Positions 51,191 to 63,029 of a DNA stretch of 64,000 bases are shown here, piece by piece. The notes beneath the pieces are model-generated. The model did no database searches. It worked only from the letters and a program-made list of their open reading frames with translations, and was not told where the DNA came from. Made by a program: the position numbers and the translations under genes. Location of the stretch: positions 223,108,843 to 223,172,842 of the forward strand of contig NC_090989.1 of the NCBI RefSeq assembly GCF_041146395.1, written 5' to 3'. Position 1 is the stretch's first letter. The number at the start of each line of letters is the position of its first letter. The stretch comes from Eulemur rufifrons. Lineage: Eukaryota > Chordata > Mammalia > Primates > Lemuridae.

Positions 51191-52109
51191 TCAAGAGGAG
51201 CTGAGTGGTTTCTAGAAAATAGCTGGTGCCAACCAGTGGCTTCTGTCGGCAGCTGCCAAAGAGTCTAGGAAGTGCTGAGGATGCTCCACCAAGCTGTTGT
51301 CTGTGGCTGTGTGCTTGTCAAAGAGCCTGAGCCCAGTTCCATTTCTGTGGACTGGTACTAAAATGATCAGCCCCAGGATGATAAATACGTAGCATGCATG
51401 ATGCCATTACTCCATCCCATACCTGTGGCAAATGTCACTATTCAGTCATGGTACTGTTCCCACACAGCATTCCACACAGGCATTACCGAGCAATTAAAGC
51501 TGACATTTAAGAAAACGTGTCTGCTGCTCCTGTGTTGGTCTACCTAGAGGCTGTGTGTGTGTGCGTGTGTGTGTCTAATCTTGACGACGATAAAGCACTG
51601 GGAGGCCGGAGCTGTAGTATTGCCAGCTTTACGTCAGCAAATACCCAAACATGATCTTCAGATTGGCAAGAAAGCAAGATTTAAAAGGAGGTATAGTTGC
51701 AAAACAATGTGAATATATTTAATGCCACTGAATTGTATACCTAAAAATTGTTCAAATGGTAAAGATTATCCATATGTTACTATATTTTTTGAAAAATGAG
51801 GTATAAATCCCAAATATTTGCTGTTGACAGTTGCATGGCTGAGCAGGAGGGGTGGGGAGAGGTTTGGGAGAGGGGCAGTGTAGCACCCATTTCTTTTCCA
51901 TGAGATCCTCATATTCTCAACACTGTCTCAAGCCTAGAGCAAATATATATCATGAGGGGGGTGAACTTATTAAACTGAATTTCTTAAGGTAGAGCTGTAC
52001 AGGGAATAGTCAGTAAGTGTTGATATTGGTAAGGATCCAATCTAGGCTAGATACATACATACTACTAGATTAGCCATTACTAGTTATCCAGGGTAGATAT
52101 AATTGCTCA
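51191..52109. other. Unique noncoding DNA with a short GT repeat
   Basis: No gene is supported. A GT run with one interruption lies at about 51552-51573. Confidence 0.55.
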
Positions 52110-52202
52110 GTTAGTGTCTACACAATGCCACCTTGGTAGTGTACAGATCTTCTCCTCCGTCTGACTGTTGGCTCATGTAAGTCACCACTAGAATATGAAT
52201 CT
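52110..52202 (+). mobile_element. L2 3' part, left half, split by the retrovirus
   Basis: The text ends 'accactagaatatgaatct' right at the retroviral LTR. On the far side, at 60280, it continues 'gtcttattcttctattctgc'. Joined, these follow the L2 3' part in sense. So the retrovirus inserted into an older L2. Confidence 0.6.
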
Positions 52203-52660
52203 TGTCAACCTAAACAACAAACATAAAGGTAGACTCCCTAAAAGAAAATAATGTTTATTTGGGAATAGGCATTGCAATGGGGATACATGTGCCATAGTAA
52301 ACTACGTATGTATTTGGAGAGGTAAAGGGAGACAAAGGTATGTAAGGAAAAAGTGAGGAAGATTATGTAATTTTTTTGAGATAATTATCTTTGGCTATAA
52401 GGATCAGTAACAAAGGTGGTGCCAGTCCAAGATTGGACAGGCAGTTGCTGGGCAGATGTCCTTGCAGAAATATTTGTGTGTGTGTGTGTGTAAGATAGTG
52501 ATGACCTTTGTGCAAGGTTGTGGTTTTTGCAGAGTCTTTTGTTGTAGTTCTTGTTTTCAGGCACTTGTGCATAAAAACCTTCCCTTCATACCCTTTCCTG
52601 TCTCTATTTGTCAGGCTTTTTAACACAAGTGACTCTATTTTGATTCTGACAACTTTCACA
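52203..52660 (-). repeat. 3' LTR of the endogenous retrovirus
   Basis: On the plus strand it runs from 'tgtcaacctaaacaac' to 'gacaactttcaca'. Read on the minus strand the ends are TGTGA and TTGACA. It has a GT run at about 52472-52491. The purine tract lies just outside its right edge, at 52661-52672. Confidence 0.85.
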
Positions 52661-55399
52661 TTTCCCCCTTTTGGTCAAAATCTTTCTCCAAAAGCATCAC
52701 TAATCAATCATCATGTAGTTAAGTTTTTGATTGTCCTCTGGTGCTGGGATGGACCTATCCTGGTTTGGGCTTGTCTGATCCATGTCAGAAAAAAGTGATT
52801 GGAGACTAGGAATCAGTGAGAAAACCACATTTTAGTCATATTTGAGCCATTTGTGGAGAGAGTGGCTCTCAAGCTAAGTCTGCCTATAGTTCATTGTTAC
52901 ATTCAGTTTTGTCTGTTTTGTAGGCATTACCTATCATATCAATGTGCAGGTCAGCATTATTCTGTTAGGAGCTGTACTTCAGCAGAAATATAACATGTAA
53001 CAGGTACAAACTTTAAAAAGGAAAATACAAATAAAATTAATAGTGATATGACAGTGCCAGTTTACATGCTGGTTTTGAGCCATGAACCTAGGCTTAAAGA
53101 CAACCAACTGAATAGATCAAATGACCGTGGAGAATTAGATGGGAATTGTTGTAACCATATGGCCTGTTTTCTCATTTTGTGTATATGGATCTCAGTTTTC
53201 CCAGAGAGATTTATCTTGTTATAGCATGTGGTATTAGCAATGGTATAGACATTTCCTTACTTAACCAATAGATAATAATATAGAGCAATTTTGTCATCTA
53301 GTATCCCATGACTGGGTTGAATTAGAGCAGAGAGTGAGCAACAGTTGCCCTAGGGATGTTGTCAAAGTCACCTACTGGGTAGACTAAAGGATCTCCTAGG
53401 TCAGGTTCTGTGAAGTTACCAGAAGAAACTAATCATGAAATTTCAATTACACCATCATCCTGCCAAGTGAAGATGGTAGCATTACGAGAGGTGAGAGACT
53501 CATTGTGATACGGAATTTTGTTCTGACATCTTGGGAAAAGCTGCCCACAGCATGAAGTCAACAACTTCTTGTCCTGGTTTGCAGTCTGAATGTCTCTGGT
53601 TATGGCATTGGGCAGTTCGATGAACTCTTGGTGTGGCACATACGTCAGGCATCAGACCTGTCACTTAAAATTTATTTAGTTTCAGCTTATAGAGCTTCAA
53701 GAACAGAGCAGCTCCTGTTTTTAATAATGCCATGGAAGAAAGTTGGATTGGAGGGCTCTAGAAGAATTCAGGATTCAGTCCAGTCTACAGGTAGATTACA
53801 GATCATAAGAACTTGAAAACAATGCACAGGGCTGTTGATCTAATAACAGGTGTATTGTAGCTTTTCTGTGGAAACATAACTTTTTCTCTTTACATTGATC
53901 ACATAGGAATGTCAGATTTAAAAATCTCTTGAGGCTAGGAAGCTAGATCAAGGCAGACTTTGGATTTTACCTAAAGTTCCTACCAGGAAGTGATAATTTT
54001 TACTTACTCACTGTAATGCTAGGAGCCCTTGAAGCCAGGCATTCTATGCACATTCTCAAATATGATATTCTAATCAAAGACCTGGTAATATAACCAGGGC
54101 TTCCATTTGTATCCTGTTATAAAGAGAGATCAAAATCTTACTGAACTTAAACACATCCATATTGCCATAAGAATACTCATGGATAGTTTTCAAATTTTGG
54201 AGAGACAAGTAGGGAGAAAAAACAAATGCTTCCGCCTTTGTACACAAAAGTAGACTTTACAAAATTGCTATAAACTATCGGTAGCTTAAGAGAAACAATT
54301 TTCTTAAATCTGGAAAACCATTTAAGTAAAGAACCAACAATATTTCAAATAAAAGTCATAAAACATTATTTTTATCAGTTAATCTCGTATAATTATTTTT
54401 TTGTTCTGCTTGATCTTGATTAAGTTTCATGAATTCATCAATTTCTTCATTAGTTATGAAAAATTTTTATTTAGCCGATTTATCTTAAAGTTATTACAAA
54501 CCTGTATTTAAGAGTACTGGTTTGAGTCTTTTTCATGAATCTGACTGCAAATGCTTTTATACAAGAATCAAAACGGTGGATGACAGACTTAGAATACCTA
54601 TGGTTAAAAATCTGATGGAAGTTCATTATAATCAGCAATTGATAAGGAAATTTGGTTATTTCTGTGGCATACATAACAACTGAAATTATAATTAACATAT
54701 TAGATTACTATAAATTTATGTAATTTTTGGACAGTCATATCAATAACATACTCATAAATGTAATTGAAAGAAAGTGTAGCATAACTTAACATTTGACAAT
54801 ATTTCCCATAAAATTTACCAAATAAATTTAATCGTTTAATATCTCCACAAGATTAGAGATTATCCTTTGAGGCTCCCCAGGGGCTCAAGTAGAAAATCCC
54901 AAAGTTAACTCTAGGTCAAAAATGACTTAAGGTTTAAAACATCTGATAAAGACAAGATCAGAGGTCACTGTGAAATAATAGTCATTCATTTAACCAGAGT
55001 GATACTCAAAGACTTCAGAAGCAATACAGAAAGTTACATGGATATATAAAGATTTCCTAACTAATTAAAAAACCTAATAAAGACAACAAAGGAAATTATT
55101 TTCATAAAACATAAAATCATTGTTTCTCAGGTCACTTTCCAAAAAAGGTAAAGAAAAACTTCCTGCAATGTGATTGCTTCTCCTTATAAGAAGACTGTTT
55201 ACATAACCTGAAAGTCAGACCTGATGAAAAAATACTTGAATTTAATCAGACACAGGGAGAATGTGTATCCAAAGGTTATATGTGTATACCATATTATAGG
55301 GAAATATAAACAAGAAAACTAGTATTTAAAGAAGGGGAACGCATGGCTCTTAGTAAAATCATGGGAAGTTTCCTGGTTACATGGAACCATTCAGATACA

Positions 55400-55918
55400 T
55401 CAAGAAATCAAGTTATACTGGAAGAAAACATTGCCTATCTAGCCCTTCAAGAGAAACATTTTAGCATCAGGCCATACCAGCAGAGTTAGAGTTGGAGAAA
55501 AAAGTTACAGAAGCTGATGAAAAAGTTGAAGGAGAGAGTTATCACCCCAGTCAAGCAAAAATATGTACCTTCCTAAGGGGAGAAAGAGCTGCAGGCCATG
55601 AAGTCTGACCTTCAAACACGCGCAGGGAGACATAGCAAAAGTTGGTCTTCTGAGGTATGAATCTGAGAACTTCAAGAGGGGAAACTCTACCTCAAGAAAT
55701 GAAATTACCATTCTAAATGAAGAAGACAGCATTTCCAACCTGAAACTAGGGAAATTAAATGAATCTCAGGAAGAAATGTGGCAGAAATAGAAACTATAAA
55801 ACAGGAAGAAGCTGCAGCTTAGAAGATGGCTGTTTAAAGAAGCAGATTTCAGAATTCAAAATCAAAACCTTTTATAATTTTACCAAGAGCAGATCAGTAC
55901 TTCAAAAAAAAAAAAAAC
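55400..55918 (+). pseudogene. Possible processed pseudogene fragment (weak)
   Basis: On the plus strand, opposite to the retrovirus, short frames rich in lysine and glutamate, such as the one covering 'NEEDSISNLKLGKLNESQEE', suggest coiled-coil coding text in pieces, broken by stops. A run of 14 A bases follows at 55903-55916. I do not recognise the parent gene and found no target duplication. It may be chance within AT-rich retroviral sequence. Confidence 0.2.
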
Positions 55919-56756
55919 ACTTTATTGTTCTAACATAGGTGACCAAAGTTTTAGTTTTGTATCAGTGTATTTTTAATATCAAAGCTCAATCTTTAGAAAG
56001 TCTTATAAATAATGTCCTTGTAAATATAGACAACTTGATCACACACAGAAATTTGTTTCATAAATTCATCCTTCTCAAACCTTTCATGACTATACAGAGC
56101 TTCCACAACATGTTAAGGGTTTTAGTTTTGTCCTATACTTCCTCTTTCTTAAATAACCAGTCGTTTTATTTTAGGACAAAAATTTATCACACAAGATTCT
56201 TTCTTGTACAAAATTATTCTCTTTTTAGCCTTCCTTATGAAAAATATATCTTCATACTTATAACTTTCTTCACATCTCTCCTACTTACTAGTTCCTATCT
56301 TGTTTTGTTTCCTTTCTAAATCCATATTTTGAGACAATCTTTAATAACCTCTGAATTTAGATAAGATTATTCCTTTTTCACAATAAAGAACACATTTTTA
56401 TAACTTTCTTATAATTTTTCTCATCAAAAATACATCTTGTTTTTGGTATACTTTGTATACAGAATTATATGTGTTAATTAAAATTTCAAACTCTTAGTAA
56501 CCTTAATTTCTAGTGAAAACCTAGGGAGCAAAAAATTTTGAAGCATCTGTCACATGTCAGAATTTTATAGATGAGAACTGTTTCATATTTTTTAGGAACA
56601 TGTTTCCCATAACATAATTTTTATGTGTTTTAATAGACCCAAATATATTTAGTCTTTCTATAAAATTTAAGAAGTCAAGAACAATCTTATATTTACATTC
56701 AGCAATTTACATTTTAGTATTTTATGTTTTAGTATTTTAACTTATTTGGAAATGAC

Positions 56757-56762
<6 letters not shown>

Positions 56763-56788
<26 letters not shown>

Positions 56789-57050
56789 GAGACTCCCAGG
56801 CTGGAGTGCAGTGGTGTCATGGGAGCTCACTGCAACCTCAGACTCCTAGGCTCAAGTGATCCTCCTGCCTGAGCCTTCTGAGTAGCTGGGACTTCAGGCG
56901 CATGCCACCACACCCAATAATTTTTGTATTTTTTGTAGAGGTGCGGTCTACTATGTTTCTCAGGGTGGTCTCAAGCTCCTGGCCTCAAGTGATCCTCCTG
57001 CGTTGGCCTCCCAAAGTGCTAGGATTACAGGCATGAGCCACTGAGCCCAG
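56763..57050 (-). mobile_element. Older Alu (J-like), antisense, in the retrovirus
   Basis: A long poly-T run leads into 'ggctggagtgcagtggtgtc', 'ctcactgcaacctcagactc' and 'gctaggattacaggcatgag'. It is a diverged dimer with a short deletion after 'gagactcccagg'. I do not find a clear target duplication. It gives a lower bound on the age of the retrovirus. Confidence 0.9.
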
Positions 57051-58833
57051 ACTAGACATTTAATGAGTATCTATCACTTAATTTAACATAACATAGCATG
57101 AAGATTTCAAATTACATGAAAACATTTATAAGTGTTTACCTATTTACATTTACTGAATTTGTTTATTTTAAATAATTATTCATAGATTACTTATGAAAAC
57201 TGAGATAACAGACAAAACTAATCATCATTTTAAGTTATTTCCATGCTAACCATTTTTATGGTCTGTGAATATCATCAAGTGTTCACCTAAGTAAGAAACT
57301 TAAATATATGGGTATTTTGCTGATACATCAGAAGATAGAGATGTTTTTATTAAGATAATATTAAATTAGTCTTATCAAAGGATTACATAAAGATCATTCT
57401 GTTTTTAGGCTGGATTTATAGTTTTATGACCTTAAAACATGTAGCAGAGATAAATATAATCCTGTCTGACCAGTAAACCTAGGCGAAAATATATGCTGAC
57501 AATTCTGAGGACATTTTTATTTAATTTTATTAACAAATTTAGAACCAGCTTGATTATTAAATGTTTACTTAAGTCACGTGAACTAAAAGTCACTCAGGTT
57601 CATTGCTGTATATTTTATATGAGCACTCATTTATCTAAGCCAATCTGAATAGAATTTATTAAGGGAACTTTCTGGTCAACGCTACCAGATTCTACCATGT
57701 AGACACAACATACAACATATGTAGACACACAGACGCACACACACAAATAAGATCTTATAGTTTTCATTTTAGAATTTTAGTCATGAGACAGCAAAACATA
57801 GTAACGCAAACTGACCAGTATATAAAAGACACATGGATCCAAATTATATTTCTGAAAAGAATAGGACCTGTTCACATGACTAAATTTTATTTGCTCTAGT
57901 AGATATGAAGGCTGTGGACCAAAATTTTGGATGAACTAGTTTGGTTTTTAAAAAAAAATTCTCCTCCCCCCCTTTTCCAGTTTCAGATGTTTCCATTTTA
58001 GCCAGGACTGGCTGAATTTGATAAGAAAAACAAAATCTCCAAATGGCTTTGAATTTTCAGTAACAAATCTATCTTTCCCTTGTTGCTCTGGTTTGCTCGA
58101 CTAGTCAATGTAGGTGAGGAGGCATTCTAGCAATTTTTTTCAGATTTTACTGGCCCCTGCATGACAGACAAAGTAATTTGTATGCTGGACAGAGTATACC
58201 TTATATTATTGCCCTGAACTCAAGATTTTGACCTGTTTGATCTGAGAGTCTAACTTTTATAAGCATTTATCTATTTCTTTTTTTTTAGAATGTCAAGCCT
58301 TCAAGTAACTGTTTCATCACCCTAAGCAATTGTTAGGCCAATACTGAATTTACATTTCCAAAAGGTGTCTAGGTTGTTAGTTGCCATGGAGCTGCTGTGA
58401 TTTGTAAAGCCATTAATTTGAAAGCTCTTTAAGACTTTTTCTTTAAAAATCTTGGCTGGAGTGCCAAAATAGTGAGTTTAGCTCAATATCAACAGAAAAC
58501 TCAGCAGATTCAAAGTAGGCAGAAAAAATGGAGAACTCAGAAGGCTGTACATGGTAACTCTATAGTTGGTTGTAGTTTTTAATTCAGTTCTAAGGAAAAA
58601 CAAGCTTGGGGAGTTCAAATGATCCCCATAATGACCATTGATTTAAATATGTGCATGAGGAAAAGCCTTTTAGCCGGCTGGAGTCCCAGAAAACCAGAAA
58701 ACCCAGCATGCCTTAATGTTTGAGAATCCAGGCCTGTTTCTTTTTAATCTCTTGAGAGCAAAGAAAATCTGATAATTTATGTCAGGGAGTTTGGACAGTG
58801 TTTTAGGTGGTGGCGACTGCCCTAGTGGCTTTT

Positions 58834-59260
58834 TTTTTTTTTTTTTTGGAAGAATAATCTTATTTTTTATTAAAAGTAATCAATAAATTCCATTAATTTT
58901 AAAACAGAAATATTAATTCCAATTATGCAGAATGACTATTTCACATGTTTTCTATATCTTATTTCTTTCTAAATTTTTTCTTATTTTTAATTATTATGGG
59001 TACATAATAGTTGTATATCTTTGTAGGATACATGTGATATTTTGATGCAGGCATACAATGTCAATTATTCAAATCAGGGTAAATGGGGGGCATCCATCAC
59101 TTCAGGCACTTAACATTTCTTTGTGTTAGGAACTTTCCAATTTCACTCTTTTGGTTATTTTAACATATACTCTGAATTATTGTCGATTATAGTCACTTGG
59201 TTGTCAAATATTGTTCATCGTATCTAACTGTTTAACTATATTTTTGCACCCATTAACCAT
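58834..59260 (-). mobile_element. L1 3' end with likely 3' transduction
   Basis: The target duplication 'ccctagtggctttt' stands at 58820-58833 and 59261-59274 with no mismatch. On the minus strand the insertion holds the L1 3' UTR (59260 down to about 58976) with an A-rich end, then about 125 bases that are not L1, and then the true poly-A tail (plus-strand T run at 58830-58847). A polyadenylation signal AATAAA lies at 58866-58871 on the minus strand, 18 bases before the tail. This is what L1 readthrough and 3' transduction leave. It inserted in the internal region of the retrovirus. Confidence 0.85.
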
Positions 59261-59809
59261 CCCTAGTGGCTTTTGATTGGCTATCTAATGCCCATCATTT
59301 AGAATTTTTATTTTTTGCTCTTGGAAGATGTTCAGAAACAAGGCAAAAAGAACCAAATCATTTTCAGATGGGCGTCATGAAACCAGAATGAAACCAAAAT
59401 CAGAGCGCTCACAAAAATTGTAACCGAGGTATGCAGATCTAACAAAACGCTAGACTAGGCGGGCAGAGCCAGGCAGAATGTAAATTCTGTAGAAACCAGA
59501 GTACTCAAATCAGGACATTGTCCTTATACCGGAAAGGACGTGCCCCTCCCAAAAAAACTTTTATACTCCCAAGAAGAATGCAAGGTCTTCCATTTAAGGT
59601 GGCCTTATAACCAAATCAGATCCTGAGTAAATAAAAAAGAACTCACCAAAAGGGAAGGAGTCCAGGAACCTGAGAGGAGATTCATCAGGGCAGAAGAGGC
59701 GACTCATAGATGCAGAGAGTGCAAAGGACTCAGTGAAACTACACTCAGTTCCGGGGACTGCTGATTGTGTGGTGTGAGCCTGCTTTGATCTCACTTCAGA
59801 AACCATTTT

Positions 59810-60057
59810 TGTCAACCTAAATCACAAGCAGAGTAGACTCTGTGAAAGAAAATGATGTTTTTTCGGGAATACGCATGCTATAGTAAACTATGTGTGTATT
59901 CAGAGAGGTAAAGGAAGACAAAGGTTTGTAAAGGAGAAGTGAGGAGGATTACATAATTGTTTTGAGATAATTATCCTTGGCTACAAGGATGAATAACAAG
60001 AGTGGTGCCAGTCCAAGGTTGGACAGGCAGTTGCTGGGTAGGTGTCCTCCCTGAAGT

Positions 60058-60098
<41 letters not shown>

Positions 60099-60279
60099 GT
60101 GTATATGTGTAAGTTTGTGATGCCTTTTGTGCGAGGTTGTGGTTTTTGCAGAGTCTTTTGTGATAGTTCCTGTTACCAGGCATTTGTGCTTGAGAACCCT
60201 CCCTTCGTGGCCTTCCCTGACTCTGTTGGTCAGGGTTTCTAACACGAGTGACAACATTTTGATTCTGACAACTGTCACA
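59810..60279 (-). repeat. 5' LTR of the endogenous retrovirus
   Basis: On the plus strand it runs from 'tgtcaacctaaatcac' to 'gacaactgtcaca'. It pairs with 52203-52660 along its length. A 16-base stretch near the left LTR's 'caatggggatac' is absent here, and the GT run (60059-60097) is about twice as long. Confidence 0.85.
60059..60097. repeat. (GT)n microsatellite in the LTR
   Basis: About 19 GT units lie within the 5' LTR. The same site in the 3' LTR has about 9 to 10 units, so the run expanded after insertion, or was lost from the other copy. Confidence 0.95.
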
Positions 60280-60380
60280 GTCTTATTCTTCTATTCTGCA
60301 TCATCGCCCCACTCCACTCCCAAGTACAGTGCCTAGCAAGAATTGGTGTAAGCATTTAAAATATTGTTGAATACATAAGT
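60280..60380 (+). mobile_element. L2 3' end, right half, split by the retrovirus
   Basis: It begins 'gtcttattcttctattctgc' and goes on to 'cagtgcctagcaagaattgg' and 'atattgttgaatac', the L2 3' terminus in sense. It is the continuation of 52110-52202. Confidence 0.7.
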
Positions 60381-61474
60381 AGAACTGGCATCTAATTTGT
60401 TTTTGTATTCATTACAGTGCTAGCCCAGTCTATCCCACACACAATACATGATCATCAGTTAAACTGAGGTTTTAGGTTAAAAGCAGATCCTGTACCACAG
60501 GTATCACCTACTTGCACATAATAAGAGATAATTAAATACTAGTGGTTGTTACTAAATTATGTCTGAAAAATACTAAAGCTAACAAGGTGTCATAGGGTAG
60601 AAAAAAGCCACACATGCTGTGGAGGAGGGACAGAGGGATGGAAACATCAGAAACTTAGGGCTCAGAGTTGGGAAAGTGTACTTAATAGGGATATGACCAA
60701 AACCGAGTTCTCAGTATGGATGCTCTTTAATTCAATTTGCTTTCGATAATTGCATGTAATTACCCTCTAGGTCTTTATCACTGCTCCTAAGGAGAAGAGG
60801 ACCCAAAGGGGGCCTCCTGAAGATAACGGTATTTATAGATGTTCCTCTGTGTCCTCTTTTCCCTGTGTATGTTGAAGTGGCATGTCAGAAACACTGTCTT
60901 TATGGGGGCCAGTGCCTTAAATAATACCTGTAAGCAGTGGTCCTCCTTCCCTTGCCAGACATCATTCTTTTTTTTTTTTTGCATCATTCTTATCTCTGAG
61001 TTTTCTTTTTGGTCCCTTTCGTGTCCGAGTAATAACAGAGGTATTGGTTATAGTTCTGCTCTTTGGCCCCTTTTCCTTTTGAGTAACTTGATGGTGGTAT
61101 AAATCCAAAACTTCTTTCAATTAAAAAAAGAGTAAACCAGATGGATTAAGATGTACCTAATCTGGTGTTGGCACATTAATTTATCACTGTAGCAGATTCT
61201 ACCTTGGTAAACACTTCTATTTTTTACTACTGAGTCTGCAGTCAACAGTGTTCATCATTGTAACTAAAAAGATTCTATGATTTCTTTTCCAAGCAGGGTA
61301 TAAGTGTTCTTGGGGGAATACCACTACATATAAAAAGGGTAGTTTACAGTAGCATGCACTTCCATTTAAGCAAGTGTGATAATCTGTTGTGATCAGAGTA
61401 ATCTAAAATTAGTAGCTATGGCCTGTTTCCACCCCCTGCCTCCTTGTTAGCTTTCGTATTTTCTAGGCATAATC
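60381..61474. other. Unique noncoding DNA
   Basis: No gene or firm repeat is seen. Poly-T tracts such as 60968-60980 are low complexity. Confidence 0.5.
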
Positions 61475-61700
61475 TAATAATAGTAACTAACATTTCTTTA
61501 GCTCTTATTGTGTGACTGGGCTCAGTGCTTTCCATGCAGGACTTCACAAAGACTCTATGAGAGAGCTGCTGGTAATAGCCCTATTTTACAGATAGGGCAA
61601 CTAAGGCATAGCCAATTTAAGAAATGTGTCCAAGGTCAAACAGCCAGTAAGAGACAACCCTGAGATCCAGTCCAGGCAGTCTGACTCTCGAGCCACAGCC
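61475..61700 (-). mobile_element. MIR, antisense
   Basis: The text 'ctattttacagatagggcaa', 'tgtccaaggtcaaacagcca' and 'ccaggcagtctgactctcga' is a clear MIR in reverse. Confidence 0.88.
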
Positions 61701-62254
61701 AACTCCCAATACTGGTTAGTCCTACCTCCTCTGAGCCATTGCTTGGCACAAACAGACCAATTTTTGTCCCATTAATGTTTTATTCTAGTATGTCAAAAAT
61801 TAACACAAAATACTTGGGGGAAATATAAGAAACCGTGTGGTCTTATTTAGGGATGGGTTCTCTAGTGTTATTCAGAGTCCATAGGATAAAGCTTAGCTTC
61901 CAAGGTGAAGAGGAAGCTTGAATTAAGAAACTGTGAATGTGTTCATCCATCAGTCCTAGCATGGATGCTGCTGCCTCTGCTTCCCCTTTTTCAACCCCCC
62001 CAAAGATGATCACAGATAAACTAAAGGCTGCACTTCTCATTTTTGAAGCAAATAAAATTCTGGCTGGGATTGTGGGGTGCTGAACTTCTGCTATGTTTCT
62101 TAGAAATAAATGGGATAATATAGTTTTATTTTTTAATCAATCCACTTACCTTTAGAACAAGAAATCTTCTCTTCATCTGCTTTTTCATCACCTGCTGTCC
62201 TGTCCTCTAATTGCTAGGTATCACTTCTTTTAGGACACAGCATGGCTTGAGAAC
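61701..62254. other. Unique noncoding DNA
   Basis: No gene or repeat is recognised. Confidence 0.5.
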
Positions 62255-62480
62255 AGTGTAAGGACTTTAACTGAACAGACCTAGGTTCAGAAGCCAACTC
62301 CCCGCAGCCCCACTTACTGTGTCAACCCTGTTTAACTTCTCTGAGCCACAATTTCTTTCTCTGTAAAGAAGTAAGTAATACAATACAGCCTACCTCAGAG
62401 AATTCTTGTGAAGTTTAATCTAAGCAGCACGTGCCAAGTTTCTGTCAGCATGGCTGCTGGCCTGCAGTGGGTGTTAACTT
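62255..62480 (+). mobile_element. MIR, sense
   Basis: The text 'gacctaggttcagaagccaa', 'tttaacttctctgagccaca' and 'ctacctcagagaattcttgt' follows MIR in the sense direction. It is the only MIR here that I read in sense. Confidence 0.8.
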
Positions 62481-62847
62481 AGTACGTTCTAGTTCCCTCC
62501 TCTCCTCTCCTCCTTTTCTGTTACTTCATTGTACCAACATTTGCCAGAGTTGGATTTTGTTAATCAAAAGCAGTTTTTGCTAATGGACAGAGGCAAGGAG
62601 TCCTCTTTGGCTGCACTGATATTTTTGAAGAAGACCATTTTTTGAGGAAGAACGTTTGTTTGCATACCAATGCTTTTGTTCAGACTGATTGGGCTATAAA
62701 ATCCCATGAGTTTGAGAGTAGATTGTTTTTGTGTGTACGTGCAGTTATTAGGCCTGTTGGCAGGACTCTGCCTATATTCTCCTTCAGGTCCAAGGAGACT
62801 GGGGACCACAGACACATTTCTTATGGCTACATGAGTTCTCTTTGAGA

Positions 62848-63000
62848 ATGTTCCATTCATTCACTCAATCATTAATTTATTGGATAAATATACATTGAGT
62901 GCTTACTGTGTACCAGGTACTCTGATAAGTTCTGAGAATATCACAGTCAACAAAACAGACCCACCTCCCTGACCTCATGGAATTTACAAATCTAGTGAAA
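62848..63000 (-). mobile_element. L2 LINE 3' end, antisense
   Basis: The text 'ttccattcattcactcaatc', 'gagtgcttactgtgtaccag' and 'ccctgacctcatggaattta' is the L2 3' terminus in reverse. Confidence 0.85.
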
Positions 63001-63029
63001 TCCAGTTTGGTGATTTAAATACAAATTCT

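Larger units (their letters stand above)
52661..59809 (-). pseudogene. Degenerate internal region of the retrovirus
   Basis: The region between the LTRs is AT-rich and full of stops in all frames. On the minus strand a 68-codon frame (53433-53639) lies where env would be, and a 73-codon frame (59594-59815) where the leader or gag would be, but I recognise no domain. I see no reverse transcriptase motif. After the later Alu (56763-57050) and L1 (58834-59260) are set aside, about 6.4 kb remains. Either the genes have decayed beyond reading or the element never carried a full set. Confidence 0.6.
52203..60279 (-). mobile_element. Endogenous retrovirus, two LTRs, minus strand
   Basis: Two similar blocks of about 460 bases in the same orientation (52203-52660 and 59810-60279) bound 7.1 kb. 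On the minus strand a purine tract 'aaaagggggaaa' directly precedes the left block, which makes that the 3' LTR. A stretch starting 'tggtttctgaag' lies 3 bases after the right block and is a candidate primer binding site, perhaps for a leucine tRNA. The 4-base flanks 'atct' and 'gtct' match at three positions. I think it is a class I element near the MER4/MER57 group, from LTR wording only. The LTRs differ by roughly 15 % by eye, so it is old. No gag, pol or env frame is intact. Confidence 0.85.

Noticed and set aside
53433..53639. Possible env remnant on the minus strand near the 3' LTR
   Set aside because: The position fits, but I see no conserved env feature such as an immunosuppressive-type or disulfide motif, so I do not name it.
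55939..56319. 126-codon open frame on the plus strand
   Set aside because: It lies antisense in the retroviral interior, is rich in F, I, L and S as AT-rich DNA gives by chance, and shows no domain.
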